From Paraspadella gotoi (Eukaryota > Chaetognatha), in assembly GCA_051294375.1 (NCBI GenBank), contig CM119271.1, forward strand, positions 242,721-306,720: a stretch of DNA of 64,000 nt, read 5' to 3'. Under the pieces are notes generated by a model. The model ran no database searches. It was not told the origin of the DNA and saw only the letters and a program-made list of their open reading frames with translations. Below, one piece after another: positions 32,910 through 45,802 of this stretch. Numbering within the stretch: the stretch's first letter is position 1; each line of letters begins with the position of its first letter. The position numbers and the translations under genes were made by a program.

Positions 32910-35840
32910 AGCATTTTAAATCTAATTGCGACTTCCCTCTTGTTTGTTTGTTTGTTTGTTAGTTTTTCTGATTTTAAACCAAATATAACGGGTCAATTTT
33001 TATCTTTTTTTTTAAACGTTGGTAGTGAGGTTTGACTGCAAGCTATGGGTATCGTATTACGCTTTATGAAAGTAGAAAATCGAACATATGGGTGATTAAG
33101 CCTTAATCTAATCTTAGGTCATTGTGCATTTGCCTCATTTCCCTTAATCTAATCTCAAGTCATTGTGCTTTTCCTTCATGATCGATGCCTCTTTGAAAGG
33201 TCATTCTCTCCAATAAATTTCGGCTAAGAGATTTAATTGTTCTTAACGTTAACGGTTCAGAAGAAAAAAAAAGATTTGGAAAAAAAGAAAAAAGTTCGTT
33301 TATTGTCCATCGAAAAAATCCGGGCGATTATCAATCAACCTTCGGTTTCGTCCCTTTTTTTGGGCCGTTTTTCATGACTCACAAAAGTTCACATTTTCCT
33401 CAAAGGTCAATTCGTTCGACGCTGCGTGGCGCGAGCGTGAAGATCACAAATCTGGTAAATTTCCATCATGATATGAAACAAAAGGGAAAGAAAATGTTAA
33501 AAAAATAAAGCATCTTTTATTATTTTGTTATCATACGGTGGAATGACGAATAACGAATTTTAAATCATTAATTGTTTTACGATTCGTAGATTATCATTGA
33601 AAGACGTACAGTAAAATTCTTACTCAAAACATTTTTTTAACATAAAAAATGTTGGAAAGTTAAATTAGTAAATGAGAATAAACGGTCACATATTTAATCG
33701 ATAATATAGGAATTTATAATATTTTTGTAATAATCATTATCCTTCGCGACTAGAGTAAACGGCTAAATATTTTACATCAGTGAATAAACGTAACAACCAA
33801 TTTTCTTGCTTGCTTAACAGTGAATTAAAAATGACTGAGTTCAAATAATCTGAAAAAGAAATAGTAGTTTTCGTAGTTTTCGTTTATTGTGACGATAGAA
33901 AAAAAAACAATTTAGTTGTTCGGGTGAATATTTTTTTAAAATTTTAGTCTTGGATATTTCTAACGGTGTTTTACCGTTTTGTTAACTAGAAAAATCAAAT
34001 GACAGATAATTTGTCAAGAGTCTCTGGCCATAAATCAACGGATATAATTTTTTTAAAAACTTTCAACAAAGTATATATATATTATATAATCAAAGCCACC
34101 TTAGCCCTCGCACGATCCAACTAAGCTAATTTTTAACCATTCTTTAGCTGCGACCGTTGTACATATAGAGTGCTAAAACACAACAAAAGTCTGTCAACTT
34201 GATTAATTGAATAAATTACAATGGCCGTTGATTCCCTGGCCTGTTTGAGATAGATCCGACGAATTAATCACACGAATAAGATAATTTGTAATAATAACCA
34301 ATAATATCCTGCGCGTGGATAGCTTCTCCTGGTTAAAATTTTACGTATTCATCGACTTTAATTTAATTAAATTAGATTAGAAATTAATTTAAACTTTATA
34401 ATCTTTGAAGTTTAAAACGGCAAACTTTTTATGTGGCACACAAAAAATCACAATTTAAACTCAATCAATCTTCAGTCACTAATGTTGTAAAAAATATTAA
34501 AATACATAATATAATTCGGGGTCTTAGAGGATTGTCTCCACCGTCGATGTCTAAATCCGGCTGTGCTGCCTTGATGAAAGCATCGATATAAAATAAACAA
34601 TATGTTATATTTTAATCAATTTAATGAGGGGGGAAAAGATTTTCTTATGCAATTCTGTGTGGATTAAATTTATAACAATCCATAACATCACTGTTTAATT
34701 TGAATGGTTATGGCTAAGATCTTGAGGCATCGCAAATAGTTTATATATACGACTGGCGCCGGAATAGAAAATTACAATCACAAAAAAAAAAAAAAAAAAA
34801 AATTCAGATACGAAAGTTTCCGAAGGACATCTCTAATTCTACGGGGACTGCAGGAGGTGAAAGCTAATAAAAAATAATGTCAATCAAAAAGCAGCTACAC
34901 GGAACGTTTTGAAAAGTGCAGTAAAAAAGTCATCCTTCGAAAATATAAAGCTGAAATTATTATAAACGAAACGTGTGTATAAAAAACAAAATGCATAAAA
35001 ACTGCATGAGTAAAACGCTAACTCGATTTTAATCCCATCTAGAATAAATACCATGAACAAACAATAACACCGGTCATCAGAATCTCCTCAAAAAATAACC
35101 TTCGTCCATCGTAAAGATAGACTTACTCTCACTTATGCCAAAGTAAAGGGAAAGTCCAGACATAAATTTAGCATTTCATTTCAAGTTGATTTTATATCTC
35201 TCGGATGAATGTTAATATCTTTTTTGACATTCCCCCAAAAAAAATCTGAATAGGACAGAGCAATTCACCCTTAATGTCCTATAAATATATATAATGTCCT
35301 AAAAAAATAAAATAAAGAAACTTAACAATGACACCCTAATTCCCTAAGCTTAACTGAACCTCGCATTTGCGCGCAGATCTTGACTACCTTTCAGTCTCGT
35401 CATCATAAATGAAACATTGGTGCAAACAAAGTATTTCTCAGTCAAGATAAATCATAAAAAAAAGTTGATTTTTGCAACTGGAAAATCAGTGCTACGAAAG
35501 AACCAAAGGAGTGAAATAACACAAGATATAAACATCATTTAAAAAAAAAAACCAAAAAAAAACAACCAATAGTCACCACCCCTTGTATTTAGTGAGCTAT
35601 GCATAAAGAGATAAAGAGCCGATAGCGTGGAATTAAAAAATACGGAATGAAAAAAAAAATTAGTGTATTAAGTCTGAATAGTGAATATCCAGTAGATGGG
35701 GAGTGGGTTGGGGGAGAGCATGATTCTTTGTTTCAATTTAAATTCGTTGAATTCAGAGGCGCAGTGACCCTCCAATGTGCTGCATTAGGGGAGAAACGAG
35801 GAAAGAAAATAATAGGCAAGAAAAAAATGTTTTTCTTCAT
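32910..35840. other. Intergenic region
   Basis: About 2.9 kb of AT-rich sequence between the TMEM107 start and the RasGAP stop. No splice-bounded coding frame, array or known element was seen on either strand. It will contain the TMEM107 promoter and the RasGAP 3' UTR, which I cannot delimit. Confidence 0.6.
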
Positions 35841-38800
35841 TCAGCATCCCGACTCCTTTCCTTTCCTTCCTCTCCTCTCCCCCTCTTCCGGAGGCGGAAA
35901 AGTAGGCGTCACCGGTCCTCCCCCATCTTCCTCCTCGTCTCCCTTCCCCTCTGGCCTCTCCCTCTCCTCCTCTCCTTCTCCCCCTCCCTCCCTCAACTCC
36001 CCCAGCGCCCGAAGGAGTCTTCTATTGGCTCCGTCGAGTGCGGCGATCGTCTTTTCTTGCGTCTCTATCATTTCTCCCTTCTCTTCCAACTTTTCTCTCA
36101 TCTCTTCTCTCTCTCTTCTCAATTCTTCCTCCACTCGCGCCATCCGCGCCACGAGTCCCTTCGTCAGTGCCTCCCGTTCTTCCTGTTGGCGCCGAGTCCG
36201 GTGTCGTTCCGAGGCGAGCTTCGACTCGAACTCCCTCGTCAACGCCTCCAGACGAATCGACTGCGTCGAGGAGAGTTCCGTCAACTGACGCCGCAGAGTC
36301 TCGATCTCCGCCTCATAATCGGCGGCGGAGCGGCGCTGCTCCGCCAGCTGGCGCTGAACAAGCCGGACACCCATCCTCGGGCCCGTGTGGGAGGAATAGC
36401 GGCGACGAATGGGCGCCGCCCCGGGCGGACCCGATGTCGGCGTCGTTTCCGGGCAAGAGATTGGGCTGACGGCGCCGTCGGAAGGCGTCGTCGTCGAGGA
36501 CCTGGGACGGGGACTGGCGCTGCGGGCCGTGTCGAAAGGCGGCGCCGTTGGCGCGGACGAGGAAAGCAGCGAAGACGCCGAGTCTCCCGTCGGCGCCGCC
36601 TTGGAATCCTCGCCGTTGCTGCTGCTGGTGGAGGAGTCGCTGACACCGGACAAGCGGCTGAGCGGATGAGACTGGCGGCGCTGCGGCTGCATTGGCTGCG
36701 GATGAAGCATCTGCTGCGGCGAGCGGGCGAGGGCGTAGTCGCCGTTGACGAGGGGAGAGGCAGAGTTGCCAGCGTTGGCGCCATCGACGTCGATGAGAGG
36801 AGGATGGAACCGACAGGGGGGGCGTGAGTAAAGACCCGATTCGACGACGGCGCGACTCAGTGGGTTGGAAAAGTTAAGGGGCTGAAAAGGGAGAATTATA
36901 AATTAAATTAAATTATGATTATTCAGGTAAAACAATTTTTAATTTGTCTATCGTTATTGAATAAAAGAAAATTGTTTTACTACTTAAATGCCTAAAACGT
37001 AAAGAAAGCAATAACTACACAATGCCTATCAAGTATTAACACATTAATTTTAAACTACGCTACATTTATTATTATTCTCCTAATATTCTTCACCTGTAAC
37101 GAAGACGGACGCGTGGAATCCTCGGCCGAGGCGGACATAGGGCACTCGGGCCCGTGATGGTTCTCTCGAGATGGTTCGCCCGAGAGCCTCTCCATGAAGT
37201 TAACCAAGTCTACATAGTCTTCGTTAGAACACATGGAGAGATGCTGACCGGGCGAGAAGTTGTTGTTGTTATTCGAGGCGCGGGAGGAGGATCGATCGGC
37301 CGACGAGGCGCCGCCCCTGCCGCAGGGAGACAGCACCGCCGCGGATCCCGCAGCAGCGTGCACCTGCGAAGCCGCGTGCGAGAGATGTCCTTGCTGCGAA
37401 TAAGGAGAGCCCCGGCTGTGCGCCAGAGCGTAAGTGGCGTAGTTTTGAGGAACACGCTGCTGCTGTTGTTGCTGCCCCGGCTGCTGCAAGAGATGAGGAT
37501 TATTCTGCAAATGTTGCTGCTGTCGAATGAGGTCGATCTGCGAGAGATGCTGCGTCGCCACGGCTTCGGCGGCACGCGGCGCCGTAGGCGTCCCTCCCGG
37601 AGACTCTTCCAGCGCCGAACAGAGGACGTAGTCGTCGCTCGTCCGCAAATCTCTCGCCGCCAATTTCCGCGTCCGTCCGGTGGTGAGGAATCCCGCGTGG
37701 GCGAGAGACGATTCGGCCGAAGGAAGAGACTGAGCGGATCGAGTGATCGAAGGTGAAGTCTCGTAGCACCGGGCGCCGATGAGGCCGCCGAATGTGGCCG
37801 ATGGAGGCACCTGGAAGCAGAAAGGGGGAGAATTGAAAAAAAAAAAAAAAAAAAGATTTAACTTAAGGAGGCAGTATAAAAGGTGATAGACAGACCCCCT
37901 CCTTCACATTCACCTCATCTTCATCTTCCTCCCAGGGATTCGGGGCCGCGTTCACGAGATTCAGTTCACCTTCTCTCTCTTCTCCTACTAGTTTCTCCCC
38001 TTTTTTTTTCTCGTGACTTTACTTCCGGTTAGGATACCTTTTCAGACGATGGACTAAAATTCACCAACCGTTCATCAGCGACCATTGGTGCAAGAGGCAA
38101 GTCATTCGCTTCCTAAACCAAAGGTCCGGGGTTCTAGCCCGGTGGCCGCCTAGCAGTTAAGAGGGACGGGGTGCTTTAACCCGCCTGTAACACGGTGTTA
38201 CAGCCTGATCAGAAGCTCAGAGATTGGTTATATTGAACGGTTCTGTCACTAACTCATAACAATTATTTCTGTCTTTTCAGTTTAATTAATAAAATTATAT
38301 AATCTTCAAATTTATCCGGGAAACGAGACAGTACTGACCGAAGGATTCAGTCTGGCGAATTCCGATTTGACCGGCGAAGCATCGGCATCGGGAAAGGCCC
38401 CAGCTCCTCCACCGTTCCCACTTCCGGAGGCGGACAAGCTCGTCAGCTTGGCCAGTATCTTCCCCAGCTTGGCCATCGTCGGGATCGTCTCCCGACGAGG
38501 GACGCGTTCCAGGTTCTCGTCGAGGATGCCCCGCAAGACGGAGACCTCACGGCCGAGATCGAGTCCGCCTGGGTCGTGCTCGAGATGGTGGACGGAGGGC
38601 TCCGGCGAGGAGATCTGATGAAGGAACGCCTTCATCGAGGCCCACTCCGACTCCACGAAGGAGTTCATAAAGCACATGTAGTCCTCCTTGCGGCCGAACT
38701 GACTGAAGTTGGCCAGCGTCTGGACGGTCTTGGCGATGAGGGTGAGGTTGCGCGCCGCCTTCTCCTGCGGATACTCTTGGGTGAGGGAGAAAAGGCTGGG

Positions 38801-40981
38801 GCTGAGGACGGCCGGGCAGATGTAGCGGAGAAATATGGAGGAGGAGATGAGGTTTTCGAGGACTTCGATCTTTAAGGGAAAGGAGGGTTGTTTAAAATGT
38901 TTGATAGTTGTTTATTTATATTCATTTATATTCACATATAAATACCAAATATCTATTTATCTATATCTATTTATTTACCTTTTGATTTACTTATTTATTA
39001 TTTATTTAATGATAAACTTACCTTGTCTCTCTCTAAACACTTTTGCCGCAGTCTCGAAAACAGGCGCCGAAGTTCGATGGGAAAATAGCAGGCTGAGTTG
39101 ATGACCTTGACCCAAACCATCTCCACGTACATGGTCAGGTTAGCCTGGTTCTTGTGCAAGGAGGTCAGGTTGGTCACCCGCTGGGGATCCACCTCGCAAT
39201 CGTCGGGCGCCTCGACGATCCCGCGGACAAAGTCGCCGACGGTGTCGCGGAGGTAGCGCTCACCGACCAACTTCATGTAGGCCTCGACGCTCTTGGTGGC
39301 GAGGGTGTTGCCGCGGAAGACGAGGCTCTCGTTCTCAAGGCTCTCGATCTCCGCGACGGTGATGTCGACGAGGAAGTCCTGCGCCTTTCCGATCTTGTGA
39401 AGGACGCGGACTAGAGCCGTCGCCGCGTTCTCTTTGGCCTTGACGGGAATGTTGGGCTCGAGGACCTGATGTTTCCGTGCAGAGGGAGAGACAGAGGAAA
39501 GGAAACTACAGTATGTAATTTTTACAACCAATATAAAAATAATTATTTCACTTAAATATTAAAAAAGCTATATTGAGCCTGACTTTGGACATGCTATGGT
39601 GACTTAAGGCCTTCATCACAATATAAAAATTGTAATTACGTATTTTACTTTTAATTATTTTCGATTATTTTTAGTATAGACACAAACCTTTTTTAAAGGC
39701 CATTTTCAAATCGCCTACCTCGCAAAGCGACGCGTATTCTTCGACGAGATACTCGAGCAGCTCTCTGTAGGCGCTCATGGGCAGAATGTCGACCGTCTGC
39801 CATTTGGCCTTGACTCTCAAGACTGGCACCTCCGCAGACTTTGATGAACTGGACCACGGGGACGCGAATGACTTGCCGCCGCCGCCGATAACGCCGCTCG
39901 ACGCCGCGCCGGGCAAACTACTCGAGTCCCGGGGTCCCTTTCCGCCGGCCGCTGGAGAAGCCGCCGCCGCTGCCTCCGGCGTCAACGATGGCGCCGGGTA
40001 CCAACGCTCTACCATCTGACCGCAATCAATGCTCGACGTCGGGATGTTGATGGCACCTAAGAGGGCGTGGCCTTTGCCTTTTTTTTTCTTCTTTCCGTCC
40101 GCCTCCCGATAAATGTTGACAGTGACGGTGCGGACGTCGGGTAAATCGGAAAAGTGAAACCGTTCTCCCCAAAAGAGGATGTCGCCCTTGGTCTTGGACG
40201 TGGTGCGAGCGTAGAGGCCCCGATCGAGCACAATTTCGCAAAAGTATTTTTTTTTGGGAGAGACGCATTTGGCCTCGAGAATCCAGACGGTGAGGGAATT
40301 GTCTCGGCGACGAGTGAGGTCTAGGTCCGGACGGACCGTCTTGCGAATGCATTCCATCCACTTTTCACGCTCCTCCGCGGTGCGACACGCGAAAAATTTG
40401 GCGCCGGAGGGAGTGGAGACCTGGGTGAGGTGCAGGAGTTGGGGGGGGGGGTCATGGTTTGATGACTTTACACGAATAAATTTCTAGAAAATTTAATCAA
40501 ATTTCGGAGAACACAAATTTCGTTCCACGAACAAAACAAAGGTCATATTGGTAAGGCAGCCATTTCTGAATTACTACTAGTAGTATATGCGAAACGAATT
40601 TTATGCCTCTGTAGAAATGTTAAACTTCACAATATTTTTAAAGGTTATCGAGCGTTTTTTAAGACTTGGCACCGAGAATGATTCATTCCTGAAACGTGCA
40701 GTAAAAAATAAAACTACTGGCGAAGGAGAATAAGTTGAGAAAAAAGATCTAAAGTTATGACGCGTCTTTCTCACGATTGTTTATTTAAGAATGACAACAA
40801 AATCCTTTGGTCACGTGACTAGTGACGAAGAAAAAGAAAATCTACAGACAACAGGCGAAAGTAAATAAAATGAAAAATAGAAAGTGAAAAAAAGAGAGAA
40901 TTGTTCGCGATTTCAAGACAAACTCACCGGCCAAGACCCCCTACGACTACTTCCGCTCATTTTAGTTGAAATAAGTTAGAA

Positions 40982-41042
<61 letters not shown>

Positions 41043-43399
41043 CTAAACTTTTTCAGTGAAGAACACAATTCTCGAGTTCAGAGAAACAAATTTCAAGGTT
41101 TTTTCTTTCCTTGGGTGCGATCAACAGGAATCCAACTTTCGCCAGGGAAATCGATTTTTTCGGCCAAAAAAGTCAGAAAAAATAATTTTTTTAAAAAAAA
41201 TTATTTATTGGTTTCATCCCTCCGACGCCGAGGTGCAACGGATTTGGGGGGAACAAACGAAAGGAGCAAACGTTGGATTCCCCTTTTCCCCACTCAGAGT
41301 CGGTTTTTTTTGTTTTAAGCGGATTTAATACTCTCTCTCTCTCTCTCCATTCCTGCGGGCGTTCGTGGGGCAAAAGATAATAATACTATTATTTAGCCCG
41401 CGGCTTTGAACGTCGTAACGAGTCAAAAGTAATTTCCGGACATCCTAATAATCGGGTCTTCTCTTTCCAACTAATTTACCACCGAAAAATTAACTTAAAA
41501 ATCGAGTGAATATTTTTTTGTCAAGTTGAAAAATCCAAAGTCGAAAATGAAGATCAAGAGGGAAAAATGCTCAACTGCGAACGATAAAATAAGTTTTTTT
41601 TTCGAATAGTACTTTAATAAAAAAAAAAAAACAATTATGTACGACATCGATTGCCAGATAACGTAATATTAAAAACTTAGGCTTTACAAAATTGCACTTT
41701 AAAAATAATAGACCGGGAACGAACAAGTAATTTTTCATTGAAAATCGAAAGTGGTTGAAGTAGGGGTAGCCGCACTCAGTGGGGTGTGTCAAAAATTTAG
41801 AATGAGTACATGCTCAAACGAAAATTTATACATTTTTGAGTATACTTTCAATGGACAAAAATTTTTTTATATAGTTCTATACTTTAGTAATTATTTTTTT
41901 AATATTTATATATAGATATTTTTTAGATAGGAAAGACCATAAATCTTTTTTATAAATTTTAAATTTCAAGACTAGATTCAGATAGCTCATGAAAAGTTGT
42001 CTACACGAAGTATAATTCTTTTATTAATATTTTTATGATAAGTCAAAAAAAAAGAAAACCGTAAAAAATTGTCATCATATTTCCTATTTAAATTTTTATG
42101 CTCTATCAGAATCCATAAAAAAATTTTAAGATTTCCAATTTTTTTCACCTTTATATAATATACATAATTTTATATTAAAATTAAAATTTAAATATATAAT
42201 TTTAATTAGCGTTTTGTCATTAATCAGTCATTCAGAGTTTAACTTTTAACTTAGATACTTAAATCAGATAATTTTGAAATAACGATTTCGATCCGTAACA
42301 CGAAAGCGACGTAAAGGCGAGAGCCGTAACTCTTTCTTTATTAACGCGAAATGAGAAAAAATCGGGAGACTTCGACTCACGAATGGTCTCTCTCTCTCTC
42401 TCTAGAAATATTCCGTGTTGTGCCCCGATTCGTGTCTCTGTCTCTTCGGTGGAAAAGAGCACGATCGATATTATGCTGCTTCTGTGTGAGAGAGAGCAGA
42501 GAGAGAGAGAGAGAGCAGAGAGACGAGAGAGAAGAGAGAGAGAAGTGAGAGAGAGAGAGAGAGCACACATTTGTCCATCGCGAAGGAAAGCGGGAAAATC
42601 GGGGAATGATCCGGGGAAGAAAGAGACAAAAAAGGGGGGGCAGGTCGGAGGTAAAAACAACCAAAGGACAAAGACAAAAACAACAACAACGAGAAAGAGA
42701 ATTGACTGGAGGCGACCGATGAATTATTCAAAATTGACGGTGCGATTGTGATCCGTCGCGATTTGTAAGGAAGGCGAGATGATAAATAGAGATTGGGATC
42801 GATCGATCGTGGGAGGAGGTAAAGGGGGGAGAGAGAGAGAGAGAAAGAGAGAGATTTTCAAGGCTCGATCCTTTGAGTGCCGCGAAAGGTTTTCGTTTTA
42901 TTCGATCGTTTTCCAATCAATTTGGGGTAAAAAGATTTTTGTCCCGAAGAGGGCGAACTCATCGAAACGTCGAGACAGAGTTGTCAGGGTAAAAGTGTGA
43001 ATGGATCGCGACGCGAATCACGTGATTCTGTGAGAAAAGTCTGGAAGATGAGATTTTGGGCGTCGATCGTTGATCCGAGAGGGAAAAAAAGAGAATGTTT
43101 ATTTGATTCAAAGAGGGAAGGGGGCAGAGGGTGGGGAGAAAAATTTGCTTCGTTAAGTGGGAAAAGCTTTCTTGGAAATGGAGGAGGGACCACAAATAGT
43201 ATTTTTTGCATTGATTGAATCGTCAAAATCGAATTCTTCTTAGGACGGACGTTAAAAGTTCAGCCGATAAAAGTCGGGAAAAGTCAGAAAGAACATTTTC
43301 CGTTGGGTTGGGATTTCTCCAACCGATTCGTTTGTTTATCCTGGATTCGAGTCAGCGATTCGGCGCCGCAACAACGATGGGGCTGTCGTTGAACAATGA

Positions 43400-43469
<70 letters not shown>

Positions 43470-45739
43470 GCAACGAAATGGAAAGTTCATCCACCCGAAA
43501 AGGGGAACAGTTTATAAGGCGGAAATAAGAAACGAGATATCGAAAGGCGGATGTAAACATGAATTACTATCTAGGAAAAAAGGATATAACATTTTCTATA
43601 AAGGATATCTATTCGAAAACTTAAATTTAAAAAAAAATTAGAATGCTTCCGGATTTACATTAAATTTTCCTTCCATTTTTTTGTAGGTCAAATCGTTTAG
43701 AAGTTACAGGCCAAAAAATATTGTTACTTCAAATGAAAAATGGCAAAAAAATCATATTTAGTTTACCTCCTTTTTTGGTATTCAATTATTTGTTTTTATT
43801 TCGAATAGAGTTATTTTTTTTATTTTTTTTATTTGGCAATGATAAAGACCTTGTACCTTTTTTTGTTTAAAAAAAATGCTATTATACCTTTAAGAAAAAA
43901 AGAAAAAACATGCAACATGGTAAAGGCCTTGTACCTTTTTTTAGTTCAAAAAAGTGCTATTATAACTTTCAGAAAAGAGGGAAAGATGCGTAACATCAAT
44001 ATCGGGTCTGAAAAGAATTTTATTAAAGACGTGGAAAAACATTTCATTGCCATACCTCAATTTGCTGTATGAGAAGCATGCCCAGACGAATGCAGGCAGT
44101 AGTCGTTGCCGAGGAAGGGCATACCAAATATTGAGAATGTTTTGTATACTTTTTATTGAATAAATGAATTATATTATATACTTCTTTCCTAGATAGTAGA
44201 AATAAAAATACGACGAATATGAAAAAATGTGAGAGAGAGAGAGAGAGAGCAAAAAAAGGAAGTATAGAAGACGGAAAGTGAAAGAAAAGTTCGACGATTT
44301 TAACGAGAAAAAAGAAAACTGGAGACGGAGACGGAATCGTGAAAAGGAATCTCCAAAGACTCTGAACTTTCCGATATGCGATTATTCATTGATATTCATA
44401 ATTGATTCATTACTTGTTTTCCCTTTCAGTTTATTGAGCATCGTGTTATCATTAGAAAGCATGTATTCGAGTGCGTGTCCTATGATCAATTGGCGTCCCC
44501 CTTTCTCTTGTTATTCATAATCACAAATTTTAAACAGTGGGCTTCATTGTGGTCGACCGTGCCGCCTCGAGGTAAACTGACATTGTGGTCTACGCGTTAG
44601 AGGGTCTCGTGCTTCTCAAGCCCGGCCGGCGCCCACGGCATCGCCCACAACAATCACCCTCTAACAGTGGTGCATCGACCTATCCATCTTCATATGGAGA
44701 ACACCCCAAGAGGTCGACAGTTCAAACACTCTTTTCTCTGCAGTGCTGCTTCATCAACCCATTGCCTATCGGGTCGATTCTGAGGCACTGGATTCGTGAC
44801 CACACCCTATCCGTCAGCAGTCACACTGTTATGATAGCCATTGGTTCAGCCTGACTGTGAAGCTATATTGTTCCTTTCACAAAAATATTTTATCCGTGAT
44901 CTTCAACCCAGCTGTGCCACGAAGCAAAGGCCTAGTCGCGGCTTGAGACTTGGTCGACCTTGTAAAGCGTTATTGGTCCCACGCAACTCGCGTCTTTAGA
45001 CCAAGACGACAAACCTTACCAAGATCCGTCGCGCGGCTTATCCCCGAATCTTGGCTACAAGCTCAACAGAAGATCCAAGTCGCTATTCGAGAATTTTTAT
45101 TCTACTGTCACGTAACAATTAAACTAAACTAAAAAATCTTAAGAGCAGAAAGATCGTCGCAATCGCATAAGAAAAATCTGGATTGACGACAAATTTTTAT
45201 ACTAAAAAAAAATCAAATTTGAGAAAAGAATTAATTTATAAACAAAGAAAAAAAGAATCAATATAAAGAAAGAATAGAAAGGAAAGAAAGAATAGAAATG
45301 GAAAGAAAGAGAATAGAAGGAGAAAAAAAAGAATAGAAAGGAAAAAATAGAATAGAAAGGAGAAAGAAAAAAATAGAAAGAAAGAAAAAATAAAAGGAAA
45401 GAAAAAATAGAAAAGGAAAGAAAAAAATAGAAAGGGAAAAAGAAAGATATAAAAAGGAAAGGAAAGAATAAAAAAGAGGAAAGAAAGAATAAAAAGGAAA
45501 GAAGAATAAAAAGGAAAGAAAGAATAAAAAGAAAGAAAGAATAAAAAGGAAAGAAAGAATAAAAAGAAGAAAGAATAAAAGAAAGAAAGATAAAGAAGAA
45601 AGAAGAAAAAAAAGGAAAGAAAGAATAAAAGATAGAAAGAAAAGAAAGAAAGAATAAAAAGGAAAAGAAAGAATAAAAAGGAAAGAAAAGAATAAAAAGG
45701 AGGAAAAAAAGATAAAAAGGAAAGAAAGAATAAAATCAA

Positions 45740-45802
<63 letters not shown>

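Noticed and set aside
35775-36827. 350-codon plus-strand open frame
   Set aside because: It lies antisense to the last exon of the RasGAP gene, whose coiled coil is recognisable. The plus frame is Arg-rich and has no family features.
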